A stretch of DNA of 64,000 nucleotides from Euglena gracilis (lineage: Eukaryota > Euglenida > Euglenophyceae > Euglenales): the NCBI GenBank assembly GCA_039621445.1, contig CP154957.1, positions 26,396,541 to 26,460,540 of the forward strand, given 5' to 3'. The position numbers were made by a program, and so were the translations under genes. The notes under the pieces are model-generated. The model searched no databases. It was not told where the DNA came from and worked only from the letters and a program-made list of their open reading frames with translations. Shown here piece by piece: positions 9,531-21,798 of this stretch (positions are counted from its first letter, which is position 1; the number at the start of each line of letters is the position of its first letter).

Positions 9531-11740
9531 TGGCGGCTTCTTTTTCATTTGGTGGGGTTTTGATGCTCCTCCCTTCTGGCCATCAAAGGGTTAATTATGA
9601 GTCGGCCACCACCAAACGCAACGCACCAAAACCATCCAAACAACACTGCTGGCGAACAAGACACGGCCTCACAAGGCAAAGTGCGAAGCCCGAGGTGCCT
9701 TGCAGGGTTCCTTCCTGTCGGACCCCCTGCCATTTTGTCTTCAAAATCTCATTGCGTGATGTTGATTTAAAAAGTTGGGAATTATGGATATTTATGGGGC
9801 ATTGCGCAAATGCATATCCTTAAATCATTTTTTTTCCCTTCCGACTTCCTCTCCAACGTCCCCCCCCCCCCGGAAAGTGGTGGCCCATAAGAAATCATTG
9901 AAATATTCCTGTTCAAAGTGGGCACATTGTCAGAAAAAGACGCTACCGGAAGCATGGGCCGTCTTCCAATGCACATCGCACACAGCGAGGCGGGGCAGGC
10001 GATATCATCCACATCGGGCACAACTTCTTGGCAGATGTGGATGCGCCGGAGCTTGTCGGGCAAGCATTGGTGCGAGAGGCACGGAACTGGAGTTGTGGTT
10101 GGGCTTTCATTCACCAAAAGAAACGCCTTTGGAAAGAAGAAAACGTTTACATGGTGGAAAAAGCAGTAGAAAAATTACCCCCAAAACTACAATGCAGACA
10201 GAAACTCTAATGCGAACATTACACGGAGGGACATATTGAAAGAAGGGAGTGGGAAGGGGGGGACATTTCCAGTGAGAGGCTGGGGTAGAGGTGGGGGCCA
10301 CCAAGAAAAGGGTTGGGTCTTTGTAGGTAACAAACCAAAGAAGATCATCATCACCCGGCCCTGTTTCCAGATTTTTTTTCCTTCAATCGCGAGCAATTGG
10401 ATCCGGGCTTTCCAAACCGCGTTCGTTTGACCCCCCAACTCCCCACCAGTTAGCTGAGCCATTCAGCTTACAAGGGGTCCTTGGGTACGATTAGCCGACC
10501 CCCCCCCCCACTCGTACTCTGCCATTTTGCCGAAGTGAGATAATAATAGAAGGGTCAAAAATTGGTTTTCAAAAACACCTTGAGAAAATGCACGTCATTT
10601 CTGAAAGAGTCTGCCAGACCAAATATACCCCTGGAGACCCTCTACCGCCTCCTGTGCGTCGTTTTGCCGCAAATACGTCCAGCCCGCGTTCTGGCTCGTT
10701 CTTTTGGGCCAAATTGTCTGAATAAAACCAATTTTGGGGATTTCTAAGCCGTTTTGGGGTCAAAAATTCGAATTTTTTACTTTTATATCAATTTGTATTC
10801 AAAATATATCGAAAATGAAGCAAAATCAAGAAAATGTCCACCGCCGTAAAATGAAGAGTTGGAATGTCCTTTGCAACCATATTCTGAACTCTTCGTGGAG
10901 CCTGAGTTATGGCTGTTTTTGGCCGATTTTGGTCTATTTTTGGGGGCCATCTGGGATGTTTTAGGGGTAGTGATGGGGAGGGGGGTAGGTAATTTCTCCC
11001 ACTCCACCAGGGGGGGGGCACTTTTTGGTGACGGTTCGATTTCAGGGTCAAAACTTTTTCGGTTATCGCGCTAAAAATGCCGAAAAATGGCCCTCCAGTG
11101 GCACAAAGCCCTTGGGGGGGGGGCACCTCCCCCTGAGGTCCAGTCTTGAAAAATCCCTGTTTTGGGGTCAAAAATGAAGGTTTCCAAAGTATCTTGGAAA
11201 AGAAGCAAATCAACAGAAATACCAGGCGACCTAAAAATGAAGCCCTTGGCTTGGAAAACCCTCTCCAACAGTATTTTGATTTTGCTATATCTCCACGGCT
11301 AGTCTGAGTTGATGTCTTAGGAAGCCTGTATTTGGGGGGTTACCTCAATCTGAAAGATGCAATCATGCAAATTTGAGACATAAAATTCCCCAAAATGCAT
11401 CAAATATTTTTGGTTATGTCCATACAATTTCTCATTCAAATGGGAAGACAACACCGTCCCTTTGAAATAGCTCCCAGAAGCTTCCTTTTCGTTTTGCAAG
11501 AATGATCCAATTAAAATTCAGGAAAAAATTCGAGAAAGACAAACTCTGAAATTGTATCGATTGCGAGACAATGAAAGTCCAGGATGTTGCTCCAACTTGC
11601 AAATTGAGACCAACAGCCGCATCAATAGCCAATGCAACTGATGACCAGCACGGAGGAAGGCGATTGGGTGTTCTGGTAAAAAAACGGTTGACAAGAAATT
11701 CGAGATTGGGAAATGAAAGAACACATTGGGCCCAAACATG
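9531..11740. other. Intergenic; one weak ORF-like stretch
   Basis: No recognisable gene. On the + strand, about 9985-10210 reads as a protein-like frame (GHNFLADVDAPELVGQALVR, then a Lys-rich tail ending at TAA at 10210), but its codon use is not GC3-biased like the host exons and no family was recognised. It could be a fragment of an older mobile element. The rest is T-rich unique sequence with poly-G and poly-C runs. Confidence 0.35.
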
Positions 11741-12311
11741 CATCCCAAACATGCATGCGTGCATACATACATCCCAAACATACATGCATGCATGCATGCA
11801 TGCATACATACATACATCATACATGCATGCATACTTACATGCATGCGTACACACACATCATGCATGTAAACATGCATGCATACATACATGCATGCATGCA
11901 TGCATGCATACATACATGCATACATACATACATACATACATGCATACATACATACATACATACATACATACATACATACATACATACATACATGCATACA
12001 TACATGCATGCGTACACACACATGCATGCAAACATGCATGCATACATACATGCATGCATGCATGCACGCATGCATGTATGCAAACATACATGCATGCATA
12101 CATACATACATACATACACACATACATACGTACGTACATACATACATACATACATACATACATACATACATACATACATACATACATACATACATACATA
12201 CATACATACATACATACATACATACATACATACATACATACATACATACATACATACATACATACATACATACATACATACATACATACATACATACATA
12301 CATACATACAC
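11740..12311. repeat. CATA/CATG(CA) tetranucleotide tract
   Basis: A long microsatellite. The left part mixes CATA with CATGCATG and ACACAC units in a higher-order pattern; the right part (about 12130-12311) is almost pure CATA. All open frames across it (MYVC or YIHT repeats) are artefacts. Confidence 0.95.
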
Positions 12312-13300
12312 TTTTTTTTGTGGCAGAGAGGTAGATGGTATGCGGAAAAAAGGTGTTGACTGACTGACAGTTGAATCCTAAATGTTGAAGCCCACGCAAT
12401 GCCTCGATATTCACTCCAATGACACGATAAAATAGGCGTTGCGTCGGAAATCTGATTGCGTGTAAATGGAAGTGGATATGCAGGTGGCAGACATGGTAAA
12501 CCAGTGGTATCAGCGGCGATTGGGTGTGCCACGCCCCAAATAAATAATCAAAGCCTCAGCTTTTTGCTTGTTTCCCAAGTTGGCTTCGTTTCCGAAATGT
12601 CACAAAAATAAAACCAGGTTACAATTAACCACACTTTTCCATTATTGACAAATATATATTTGGTCAATGCTTGACATGCGCTGTAATGATCCCCCAGCCA
12701 AGACAAACCTGAATCCCAAGAATATACTGTTGACACGGCAAACAAAAGTGCTCTGTGATGCTTTGCTGGGGAACAGGAAAATAAAAAAAAACTACGCCTT
12801 GTACAAAAAAAAGAGATATGGTGCGGTGCGCCTGCCAAGAAAGGGGCTGATAATGTGAAGGGTTTTGCTATATGAACCTGTAATCCATGGGCTGTTGCCT
12901 TTGTCGGAACCCGATGTGCCACCTTTCACGGTCCACATTCCACATTTGTTTCACGCCATTTGTTCCACACAACCACACCCCAAAATTTGGAGTGCAACAT
13001 TGTTATGAAACTTCTGATGATAAAAAATGTCACCACTGCCCCTTCATCAAAAGACACAGTTGGAGACAGGCATGGACAGAAAAACCCCTTCTTGGAGAAT
13101 GTAGACCCAAAAGAAAGGCAAGGAAAAGACCAGAGCAGAGGCCGGAAGGGGTTGGGGAACCGGGGGGAGTTTTGGGGCCCGCCACAGTGGGGCAGTCAAC
13201 AGGCCGGGCTGATGGGGTCAGTGGCGATCCAGGGGGGGGGGGGGGCGGGAGACGGGGGGCGGAGGGCAGCCCGCTGGCTGCCGGGCCACGGAGGGGAGCC
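12312..13300. other. No gene seen
   Basis: Unique, moderately AT-rich sequence ending in a purine-rich block with a G run at 13232-13242. No GC3-biased exon was found before the candidate terminal exon of the carrier gene at 13309. Confidence 0.4.
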
Positions 13301-13308
13301 TCCCCTGC

Positions 13309-15008
13309 TTAGAGCAGCAGCCCCGCCATCGTGACCCCGGCGAGGGTCACCGCGGCGGTGCGGGCCTGGGTTCGGTGCCAGCAGCAAGCCCCAAGGCGGC
13401 CCCTCGGGGATCCGTGGCCGGCCGGGGACCGACCGGTCCGCCCGTCAGTTGCTGGCGCATTCCCAAACCCATTTCCCACAGCAGTCAGCTGGTTCCCCGT
13501 TCCAGGCAGGCATCTATGGTCCCTTCCCATTTTGGTGTCATAATAGGCCCTGGTCGGCCCTGGTCGGCAAATAGTCAGCCATAGGTGGGTATATATATAT
13601 ATATACATATATATATATACATATATATATGTATATGTATATGTATATATATACACACATAATACAATATTTGTATGTGTACATATTTATAATAATATAA
13701 TATGTGATATAAAAAATATTGGGCATATTAGCCAACAAAAAATCAGCATACATCATGGATATACAATGAATTTTTTAGCACTTTTGCTCATTGTTTGGTA
13801 TATTTACCCACTTTTGCCCACTTTTGACCTCTTTAGCCACTTTTGGTCACTTCAACAACTTTTTGCCACTTTTAGCCATTTGGGTGCAAACGGGTGCTTT
13901 TAGGTCGCGTTTGCTCACTTTTAGACAACTTTTGGTCGTTTTGGCCATCTTTGGCCGCTCTTCGGCTGTTTCTGTTGCTTTGACTGCTTTTGGCCACTTC
14001 GTTGCCACTTTTTGATGCTTTGCACTTCTGATGACTTTGGCCGTTTGCAGCTTTTGACTGCTTTTGGCCACCTTTGCTGACCTTTTGATTGATTTGGCTT
14101 CTATTGTGCAACTTTTGACTGTTTTTTGATGATTTTGTGTGCTTTTGGTAACTTTTGCCAACTTTTGGCCACTTTTTGCTGCTTCAGACTGCTCTTTGCC
14201 ACCTTTGTCAACTTTTGGCCGATTTTTGCTGCTTTTGACTATTTAGGTCACTTTTGCCGACTTTTGACTGCTTTTGATGCTTTGTGTTTTGGCCAATTTT
14301 GCTGACTTTTGGCCGGTTTTTTGCTGCTTTTGGCTGCTTTTGGCTTCTTTTTCAGCACGTTGGCTGACTTTTGGCACTTTTGCTGCTTTGGGACTACTTT
14401 TGGTCACTTTCTTGTTGCTTTTGACTGCTTTTTTCTTGACTACTTGAGGCTGCTTTTGTCCCTTTTTGGTCACTTTTGTCTACTTCTGTCCACTTGAGGC
14501 TCCTTCTGTTGATTGTTTGGTGACCTTTGGTCATTTTTGACTGCTCTCACTTTTGGTCACATCCTTCTGCTCTTGACTTGCATCTTCCTTGAACCTGTGG
14601 AAATAGACAAAAACAGGCAAAAGTGGGCCAAAAGTGGAGAAAAGTGGGCAAAAATGAACAAAAATGGGTAAACGATGGCAACAACGGCCAAAAAAAAAAA
14701 CGCAAGCCTGGGAAGACCTTGTTCACCATTTCCCATGGGCATAATCGGCCGACAAAAGGCAAAATCGACCCTGGGACCCTAACAGATCATTGGGCTGACA
14801 AATTGCCGACGGGGAGGAGAGAGAGGGGCTGGAATGCTGTGCACATCGCAGGTGTGTGTGTGCGTGCGTGCGTGCATGTGTGTGTGTGTGTGCGTGTGTG
14901 CGTGCATGCGTGCATGTGTGTGTGTGCGTGTGCGTGCGTGTGTGCGCGCGTGTGTGCGTGCGTGCGCGCGCGCGTGTGTGTGCGTACGTGTGTGTGCGTG
15001 CGTGTGTG

Positions 15009-15064
<56 letters not shown>

Positions 15065-16933
15065 TGTGTGAACTCCCCCCAAAAAGACCCAGACCATATT
15101 TTTGGGTTTGTTGCTGAAAACCTTCAGGGGGGGTTCTTGGAGGTCCCATTTTTGGCTTATTATTTTTGGGTGGGTGGGTAGATGGGCAGGCGTGGCAGAG
15201 GATGAGAGGAATGGGCAGGACAATGCAGGACATTTGCCGGCAGGTAATCGGGGAGCGGCTTGCCGGGCTTTTGGGACTTGGGCGGGAGTCGGTCAAGACT
15301 TGGGAAAGAGTTTCCATGGAGGCCGTGGCCTTCTCTTTCAGCATGAAGGTGACGGCCTGGTTCAGCACCGACTTGGAGATGTGCGGCCCCAGGCCCCGGA
15401 AGAGGCCGCCGGCGGGGGCGGTCCCGGAGGAGGAGGAGGAGGGGCGGGGGCTTCAGGGTGGTGGCCCGGGTTGTTTTTAAGACCGGGGGGGAGGGGGGTG
15501 CCCCCCACCCACACCCCCTGGGAGGGCCTTCCCGGGGGGGGGGGTTCCGGGGGACGCACTCACTTTCCCTCGAAAATGGCCAAAAATTGCGAAAAATGCT
15601 AAAAATAGCACCTTTTTCAAAATTTTCGCCGCCTTCGGTGCCGAAAAGAGTATCCCCAGGGGGGGGGGTGCTCGGCCGGATCCACCCCCCCCTGGGAGTT
15701 CAAGACTGAAAAATCCCCTGGTGGTGGCGGTGGAGCTGTCCTGGGCAACCAGGAAGGAGGAGCACAATCCGTACTGAGAAACATCTGCCCCAGTGGGGAG
15801 CGTCAGCAAGTGACAGAGTGGGGGCGGGCCCTTTCATGGGTCACACAAATTTTAAATGAATCTGTGGTTGGGACCTTGGCTGGATGATGTGGGCCCGGCT
15901 GAAGAGATGAATTTCAAGCGACAGAAAAAAGCCCTGGGGCTTCTCCCTGGGGCCGGCCACCGGCCAAGGATGCCGTCCGACTTCAGCACGGTGGTGAAGA
16001 AGGTCGTCAAGTTAGGGTACAGCGGCTGCCCGTCGGCCCTCTTCGCCCCGCTCTGCAGGCACACCTTGCCATAGATATAGGGGTATGTGCGGGCGGGAGG
16101 GCACATTGGGGGATCTCAGGGGCTATTTCGCGTGGCAACGCGGAGACCTGCGTGTATCGCCAGCAACACCAAAAAATTACCGACACACAAATGCACGAAC
16201 AAACACCACAAATACCCAGCACTCAACTCCCCAAACACATTGACACGTATTCGATTCAGGGAAATAAGGGGGCGGGCACGCGGGGCTCGGGAAGGCCTGA
16301 TGGAAAGGTCGACCGCCACCCACCCACTCACCCACCACATCACCCTGCAAGGAAGAACTTGATCGGCCCCCTAGAAATACAGGAAAAGGGGGGGTGGACC
16401 CCCTCTCGGTTTCGGTCTTGGTGTTCGGGGTACGGGGCTGTCCCGGGCAACGGTGCTGGCCACCGCCTTGGCGATGGCGCCCAGGAGGAAGAAGTGCAGC
16501 ATGGTGGCACTCCGCTTCCGGCGGGCCAGGAAGGCAAGGAGCGCCTCCTTCATCTTCTCGTACACGAGGAACGAGATGCCCACGTTGGGGGCGAGGCCTC
16601 GGTTGGGTGGTTGGGGCCATTTGACGGTGAGGCGCAGGCTGGGCTGCCCCAATGGCTCATCCGACGGCACCGGACCGTGCGGGGGCACATGGGATTCTCA
16701 ACGCAGCAAACTTCTTGACGCTTGGGGAAATGACTAAAAATAAATATATATAATTATTATATATATTTAAAATAATATTAAAATAAAGAAAAATACATAT
16801 ATAATTATATAATTTATATAATATATGTGTGTGTATATACATATACATATACATGCATACATACATACATACATACATACATACATACATACATACATAC
16901 ATACATACATACATACATACATACATACATACA

Positions 16934-16965
<32 letters not shown>

Positions 16966-19900
16966 AAATAAGCAGAATACGCAGAATTGAAAGTGGAATT
17001 GAAAATAATTGAAAACAAAACTCCATTACTGGCTGAACCTAATCCAGTGATAAATTCCTTTCAAGATTATGCCCACAACTTATACTGGGTGCCGGTGGTT
17101 CATCGGACCCCCCCCCAAATAAATTTGCTCCCTCTAAAATTAGAAAGCCGATGCTTTTGGCCCCTGCCCCCTGCAAAATTAGGCAATGCATTAAGCCATT
17201 GACAGATGGAATTACCACCTTTGCAAGCAATTTGGTGCCACATGTGATTTTTACCGATATTTTCGATACAATGGTGACGCTTCTTTTTACGGGACAACAA
17301 ACATTCGAAATTTGAAAGATCTTTGGTGCGTACTGCCTTTTTGGCCTTTTTTTTCAGAAAGATGCTCCATTTTTCACATTTTTCTTTGCGAAGGGGGGGG
17401 GGATTTTTTTTACATGTTTTGTCCTTCTCCCCGCAAAATTATTGGGGCAACCAAAGCTTTAGGGTACTGTGAAATGAGCCAGTGAGTGCGAGCGAGAGCC
17501 TCGGGCGACAGAGAGGATGAGGGAGGCCAGCAAGCCACTCCACAGCCGGGCGGGGCTCTCGGTGCGCAAGATGGCCAGCAGCGTGCGCAGGAAGCTGTTG
17601 GCCTGCTGGGGGTCCTTGTTGGCTTGCATGCGGACCGTGATGGTCGACGTCGGCAGCGTCACAGTGCTGCTCACAGCAGCGCAGCCAGAGCCCCGGCCAG
17701 GGTTGAGGTTGGGGGAGGACACTGGTTGCTGAGACCCAAAACAGAGACACCAACACCAAGGAAGCGGACTGGACTGGACTGTGCGCTACTTGGCCGCAGG
17801 CTGGCCAGCGAATTGGGCTGCCCAGCTCACATATCCCCGCATTTTTTTTCCCATCACAGCTTCCTCACCCTCAACGTCTGGCACACACACATGAGTCAGT
17901 GAGTAGGCTGTTCCTCCAGTCCCGATCCAGCCTTGATCCAGCCATACAGCCATACATCTCTTTAAGGACCCCGGGGGGGGGGGGTGCTGGGCTAGGGCTA
18001 GAAATTTGGGCTGGCTAGAAATTTGGGCTGGCTAGCCCGCCCCCCCCCCCCCCTGGGGGGGGGGGCTGGACCCCGACTGGACCCGAACCGGGGCGAGCTG
18101 GACTGAAATCGGAAAAATGCCAAAAAAGGACCTGCAGAACACAGTTTTGAAAAAAATGATGCATCTGAAACCCCCCAAAAATGCCCCAAACGCCCCCCAA
18201 ACCCCATTTTTGGCCACTTTTGAACACAGTTTTTTCAAAAAATTTCGGCGCTTTGCGCCGAAAAAATTTGGGCTGGACCCCCCAAAATGGGCTGGCTGGC
18301 TGGGCTAGCAGCACCCCCCCCCCCGGGGGGGGTGCTGCTGCGGCTGGGCTGGGCCCAAATCGGGGCTGGCTGCAGCCGCCCCCCCCCCCGGGGGGGGGTT
18401 CGCAAAACCTTAGAGAGATGTATGGATCCAGCCACCCATCAAAATGTAAGAAAACAAAAAATTTGCCTGCGGAAGACAGGAAGAGGCCCTGCACAGCGTG
18501 GCAGCCCAGCGCGAACTGCGCCGTCTTGGTGAGCTGTCGGCGGGGCCGCACCAGCGGGAGGTGAGCACCCCGCGAGGCACTCCGGGGCGGGGGGGGGGGG
18601 GGGGGGCCCGGGGGGGGCGGGGGGGGCCCCGGGCCCCCGGCGCAGAGGGCGATGTAGCGCGGCCGCAGCAGCTCGTAGAAGAAGAACGTGCAGAAGTCCC
18701 GGGCAATGCTGGCGATGATGGCCGCCTTCCAGCCCCGGTACAGCCAGCGCCGCGGCGCCGCCCCCGCCCCGACCAGGCTGCTTCTCAAACAGGGGGGGGG
18801 GGGCGACCGGATACCTTAAAAATGGCGCCAGGGGCGTACTATGGTAACACCCAAACCCCAAACCCCCCCTTGGGCCCCGAAAATCCGCTGTGTGCTACGG
18901 AAATAGAGCAATGCATACCCCTCCCCCCCCCACATACCCACATACACAGAGCATACCCCCCCCCCCTGCCGAAGGCGCAGGGGCTGAAAAACGGCCATTT
19001 CCAGAAAAAAACTGGCTGGACCCAAAACTGACGCCCCGAGACAGTGTCATGGTGCATAATGCATAGCATGCCTGTGGGCAAGCACTCCATAACACAAGCA
19101 CAGAAGTCCATGTGGACGGTTTTTTTTGCCATGTTTGATGTAGAGTCAGTGGGGGGGGTCCAAACCCTCCTGCGGTCAAGGAGGGGGTGGCGTTGGGGAC
19201 ACAACCTCTTTCAAGCCATTGCTCAAAGGCTTGAAAATTGCCACTTTACTAGACACCGAAGAAAAGCCACTAGCTAGACTAGGGCGGGGTCCCAGGTCCC
19301 CTGGGTGGAAAAACATTTCCTCCGGCGCTGTGTGCCATGGAAATGAGGTTTTCTAATGCATTTTTCTTTGGCTGATTTTGTTCCAAAAAATACCAAATGG
19401 CCAAAAACGGGTATTTTTGGCAATTTTTGGGGGGTCCAAAATTTTTAATGGCTAGCCCTGCCAGCAGACCCTCTCAGGGGGCCCACTAGGGTTTCCACCT
19501 GCCAAATTTGGACTAGCTGCAGTCCAGCCCTCCTGGGGGAGAACACTGCAAACCATTAAGCAATAGCCTGGTCCCTTTCCCTGAGCAGTGGCATGGCCAA
19601 AATGGTCAATTTTTGGCTGGTTCTGACCCCTGCGGGGGGTTTGGCTGGGAAAATGCGGTCAAGGAGGTTTGGTTGCAATTTGGCTGGGAGGTGGGGAGGA
19701 GTTGAGTTGCTGTGGAACACATTCAAGTGGAGAAGTCCTGACCGAGTCTCGATGGTCAAAGGAGGGCCCACTCCCTGAAGACTCCCGAAGGAAGCGGCAC
19801 TGCTGTCCAGCCACCCCATTCTCTGCCATGCACTGCTGCAAAATCTCCATCGTGGACTTGGTGGACCGCTCCGCGTTGGAGCGGGTGCGTGCGACTTCCC

Positions 19901-20590
19901 TGGCAGGGCTTGACGTGACGGTACTGGGGGTCGATGGTGCCCAATTCCCGGCGGTTGTGGCGGGATGGGCATCAGGCGTTTCCTTTGACACCATTGGGGG
20001 AGGGAGGCCCCCTGACCCACCCAGCCCAACCCAACCCAGCCCAGCCCCCCCCCCCCCCGCCCCCCAAAATCGATCCATCTGAAGGATGGTTGGGCTTTGC
20101 GCTTTGCTCCAGAACCCATTTCCAGACCCCCGGGTCCCGTACCCACCCACCACCCCCTCTCTGGGGGGGGGGGGTCCGCCGAGTTAGAAAACAGCCCGAT
20201 GGGCACCGCACTGGTGGAAAGGTTCGATGGTCAGATTGGTCGGCGGATCAGAGTGAAAATCGCGCCAGGATGAGAACTGGTCACTTCAGAGCTTGCTGCC
20301 AACGGCGTCAGTGCTCCCGAAACGCCAAACAATACATTTTTGGCACTTTTGGGGAAAAGTGGTCAGTTGTGCCCACCTTCCGGCAAAACTGCGGAGGGAC
20401 AATTGACCCCTCCCCCGATCCCCAAGGCACCCTCGGAAGGTTACCGGTGGGACACTGGGTTCGACGAAGGCGTCAGCCACCGCAAACCCTGGGCCCAGGG
20501 GTAGGTGAGGAGCATGGCGGCGGTGGAGGCGGCGGCCCCGGCGGAGGCGTGGCCGAGGGGGCCGAGGGCGGGGGCGGCGGGGGCGGCCAT
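13309..20590 (-). CDS. Mitochondrial-carrier (SLC25) family protein, PMP34/PXN-like
   Basis: Exons, approximate where noted: 20590-20495 (start [18 protein letters not shown]); 19898 to about 19809 (EVARTRSN...ENGVA); about 18783-18640 (RRWLYRGW...FFFYELL); about 18590-18495 (ALGCHA); 17680 to about 17503 ([14 protein letters not shown]...[11 protein letters not shown]); about 16589-16446 ([23 protein letters not shown]); about 16091-15965 ([11 protein letters not shown]); about 15408-15328 ([20 protein letters not shown]); candidate last exon 13365-13309 ([15 protein letters not shown]). Three carrier repeats are recognisable: TYPWEVAR in repeat 1, LPTSTITVR in repeat 2, YPYIYGK in repeat 3. 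Repeats 2 and 3 lack the acidic residue of the PX[DE]XX[KR] signature, and [10 protein letters not shown] is typical of the peroxisomal PMP34/PXN group, so transport of nucleotide cofactors into peroxisomes or a related organelle is inferred. Introns 1 and 4 are nonconventional. Confidence 0.8.
13588..13660. repeat. TA-rich microsatellite
   Basis: TATATA/CATATA/GTATAT tract followed by AT-rich sequence to about 13720. Confidence 0.85.
13780..14690. repeat. Degenerate short tandem repeats (TTTTGGCCACTTTTG-like)
   Basis: Hundreds of bases built from variants of ACTTTTGGCCRCTTTTG, with a period of roughly 10-18 bp. The last 80 bp (about 14605-14690) carry the complement (GGCCAAAAGTGG, GGGCAAAAATG). 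The far end could therefore fold back on the main array. No coding function is supported; the Lys-rich minus frames are artefacts. Confidence 0.8.
14850..15070. repeat. TG/TGCG microsatellite
   Basis: Mixed GTGTGT and GTGCGTGC units, ending in pure TGCG repeats at about 15015-15066. It lies downstream of the last firm exon of the carrier gene. Confidence 0.95.
15466..15720. mobile_element. hAT-type MITE (family A) in a carrier-gene intron
   Basis: Imperfect inverted ends (CCGGGTTGTTTTTAAGAC at left; right end complementary to CAGGGGATTTTTCAGTC) flanked by an 8-bp duplication GTGGTGGC (15458-15465 and 15721-15728). The interior is poly-G/poly-C with a CGCCGCCTTCGGTGCCG block. Confidence 0.8.
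16740..16962. repeat. AT-rich stretch plus CATA microsatellite
   Basis: TATAATTA-rich sequence from about 16740, then pure CATA units at about 16853-16962. Located in the carrier-gene intron between the exons at 16589 and 17503. Confidence 0.95.
17681..18494 (-). other. Nonconventional intron 4 of the carrier gene
   Basis: Starts GTGCAG and ends CTGGCTGC. Removal joins ALGCHA to [10 protein letters not shown] in frame. The intron contains the 482-bp MITE at 17943-18424, so a large insertion is apparently tolerated. Confidence 0.8.
17943..18424. mobile_element. hAT-type MITE (family A, long variant)
   Basis: Ends CATACAGCCATACATCTC and, inverted, CATACATCTCTCTAAGG, flanked by an 8-bp duplication GATCCAGC (17935-17942 and 18425-18432). 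The centre holds CGGCGCTTTGCGCCG inside AAAATTT. It resembles 53385-53784 over most of its length. Confidence 0.8.
19255..19540 (+). repeat. Repeat family B, copy 2
   Basis: Shares GCCACTAGCTAGAC at its left end with the copy at 60480, plus the GGCGCTGTGTGCC block, the GGCTGATTTTG core and the CTAGCTGCAGTCC right end with the inverted copy at 790-1075. It sits in intron 2 of the carrier gene. Confidence 0.55.
19899..20494 (-). other. Nonconventional intron 1 of the carrier gene
   Basis: Starts GCCCAG and ends CTGCCAGG on the minus strand. Only this cut gives the carrier signature P-W-E-V-A-R in frame; an ordinary donor is absent. Confidence 0.8.
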
Positions 20591-20611
20591 TGTTCAGCGG
20601 CGGGCGACCTG
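20591..20611 (-). promoter_or_regulatory. Possible trans-splice acceptor of the carrier gene
   Basis: CAG (20611-20609) is the first AG upstream of the ATG and leaves an 18-nt leader. A short AG-to-ATG distance fits spliced-leader addition in euglenids; no promoter element is visible. Confidence 0.45.
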
Positions 20612-21798
20612 TGAGGGGCAGAACAGAGGAAGAACAGAACACAGGAGAACTAACTTTTTTTTTAGGACCCATTTTTTTTCCCGGTGCTTCAGAGAAAAAA
20701 AAAGAGGGAAACCCCCTCTAGGGGATCCACTCGGCCTGACACTAAACAACAATAAGCTTTGGGAATGAATGGATGAAGAGATGCTTGAGATGTAAAAACG
20801 ATGCGCTGTTTGGGGGGAAAGGAAAGGAACCAGGAGGAGAATAAGGAGGAAAGCTTGGTCAACAATCCTTCCGACCCGCCAATAAAGCCGAGAGGAGAAT
20901 GTGGCCGGAACGGCAGGTGTGCGATCGCCACAAGAAATTCAGGCATTTGATCCCCAGCAAACCTCATCCTGCTGTTGAAAACATGTTCCCAACACTGCGA
21001 GCAATGCCTTAAGAAGGCTGGCTGTGACGATGGCTCCATTCGGGACCATTCAGGCATTTGCGGGCACATATGGAATACAAACAGGGTCAGGATTAGCTGG
21101 TTACAAATGCAATTGCGCAAGGTTTAAGATGCAGCTACCAGTGGCGATGCGCACGGAGAAAATGATCTACAGCGCAAGGTGCATATCTGTATACAGTGTG
21201 TTTGCAGGGTCCCACTGAAGAAATTTTGAAAGACACAACGATTGATGTTGTATCACCACATTGCAGGTCAAATACACAGCATATGCAAGATGCAAGATTT
21301 TTGCTCAACCTTTTCAAGGGAAAAATAAAATATATAAAAATCAAAGGAATGTTCATATACATTATCACAAGCGTCTATGAAAATATGTGCCTGCCATGAT
21401 CATTAATCGAAATATGAACCAAATATGACCTTGCACATGAAAAACCCCTAGAATATATTCTCCATATAGGCCCCTGTGCAACCCACCAATAAGGCATCCA
21501 CAGCTTCTGCCACTCAAACTTGAGTCTCAAAAATTCAACAGCAGGGCGATGACGGAATGATGGGAATAAGTTCTGCCCACCCAAACCTCGCTTGGGCTGC
21601 CACTGATAAAAAACTTCTGTGCCATGGATGCTCCAATTCGGAAGCCATCCATTCCTGATTTCTTTGCCAGCTCAGCGGATCCCGGAACGAATCTGTGGTG
21701 GCTTTGGGTCTGCACGGACACCCTTAAGCTACACACCCTAAATTTTTATTTTTATTTATTCTTTTGGCATCATCATCCAGACCCAAACCCAAACTTAA
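20612..21798. other. Intergenic; no gene seen
   Basis: Between the carrier gene and the glycosyltransferase gene. Unique AT-rich sequence without codon-biased exons or obvious repeats. Confidence 0.45.

Noticed and set aside
11518-12414. Long open frames full of MYVC or YIHT repeats on both strands
   Set aside because: They are translations of the CATA/CATG microsatellite and are open only because the repeat has no stop codons.
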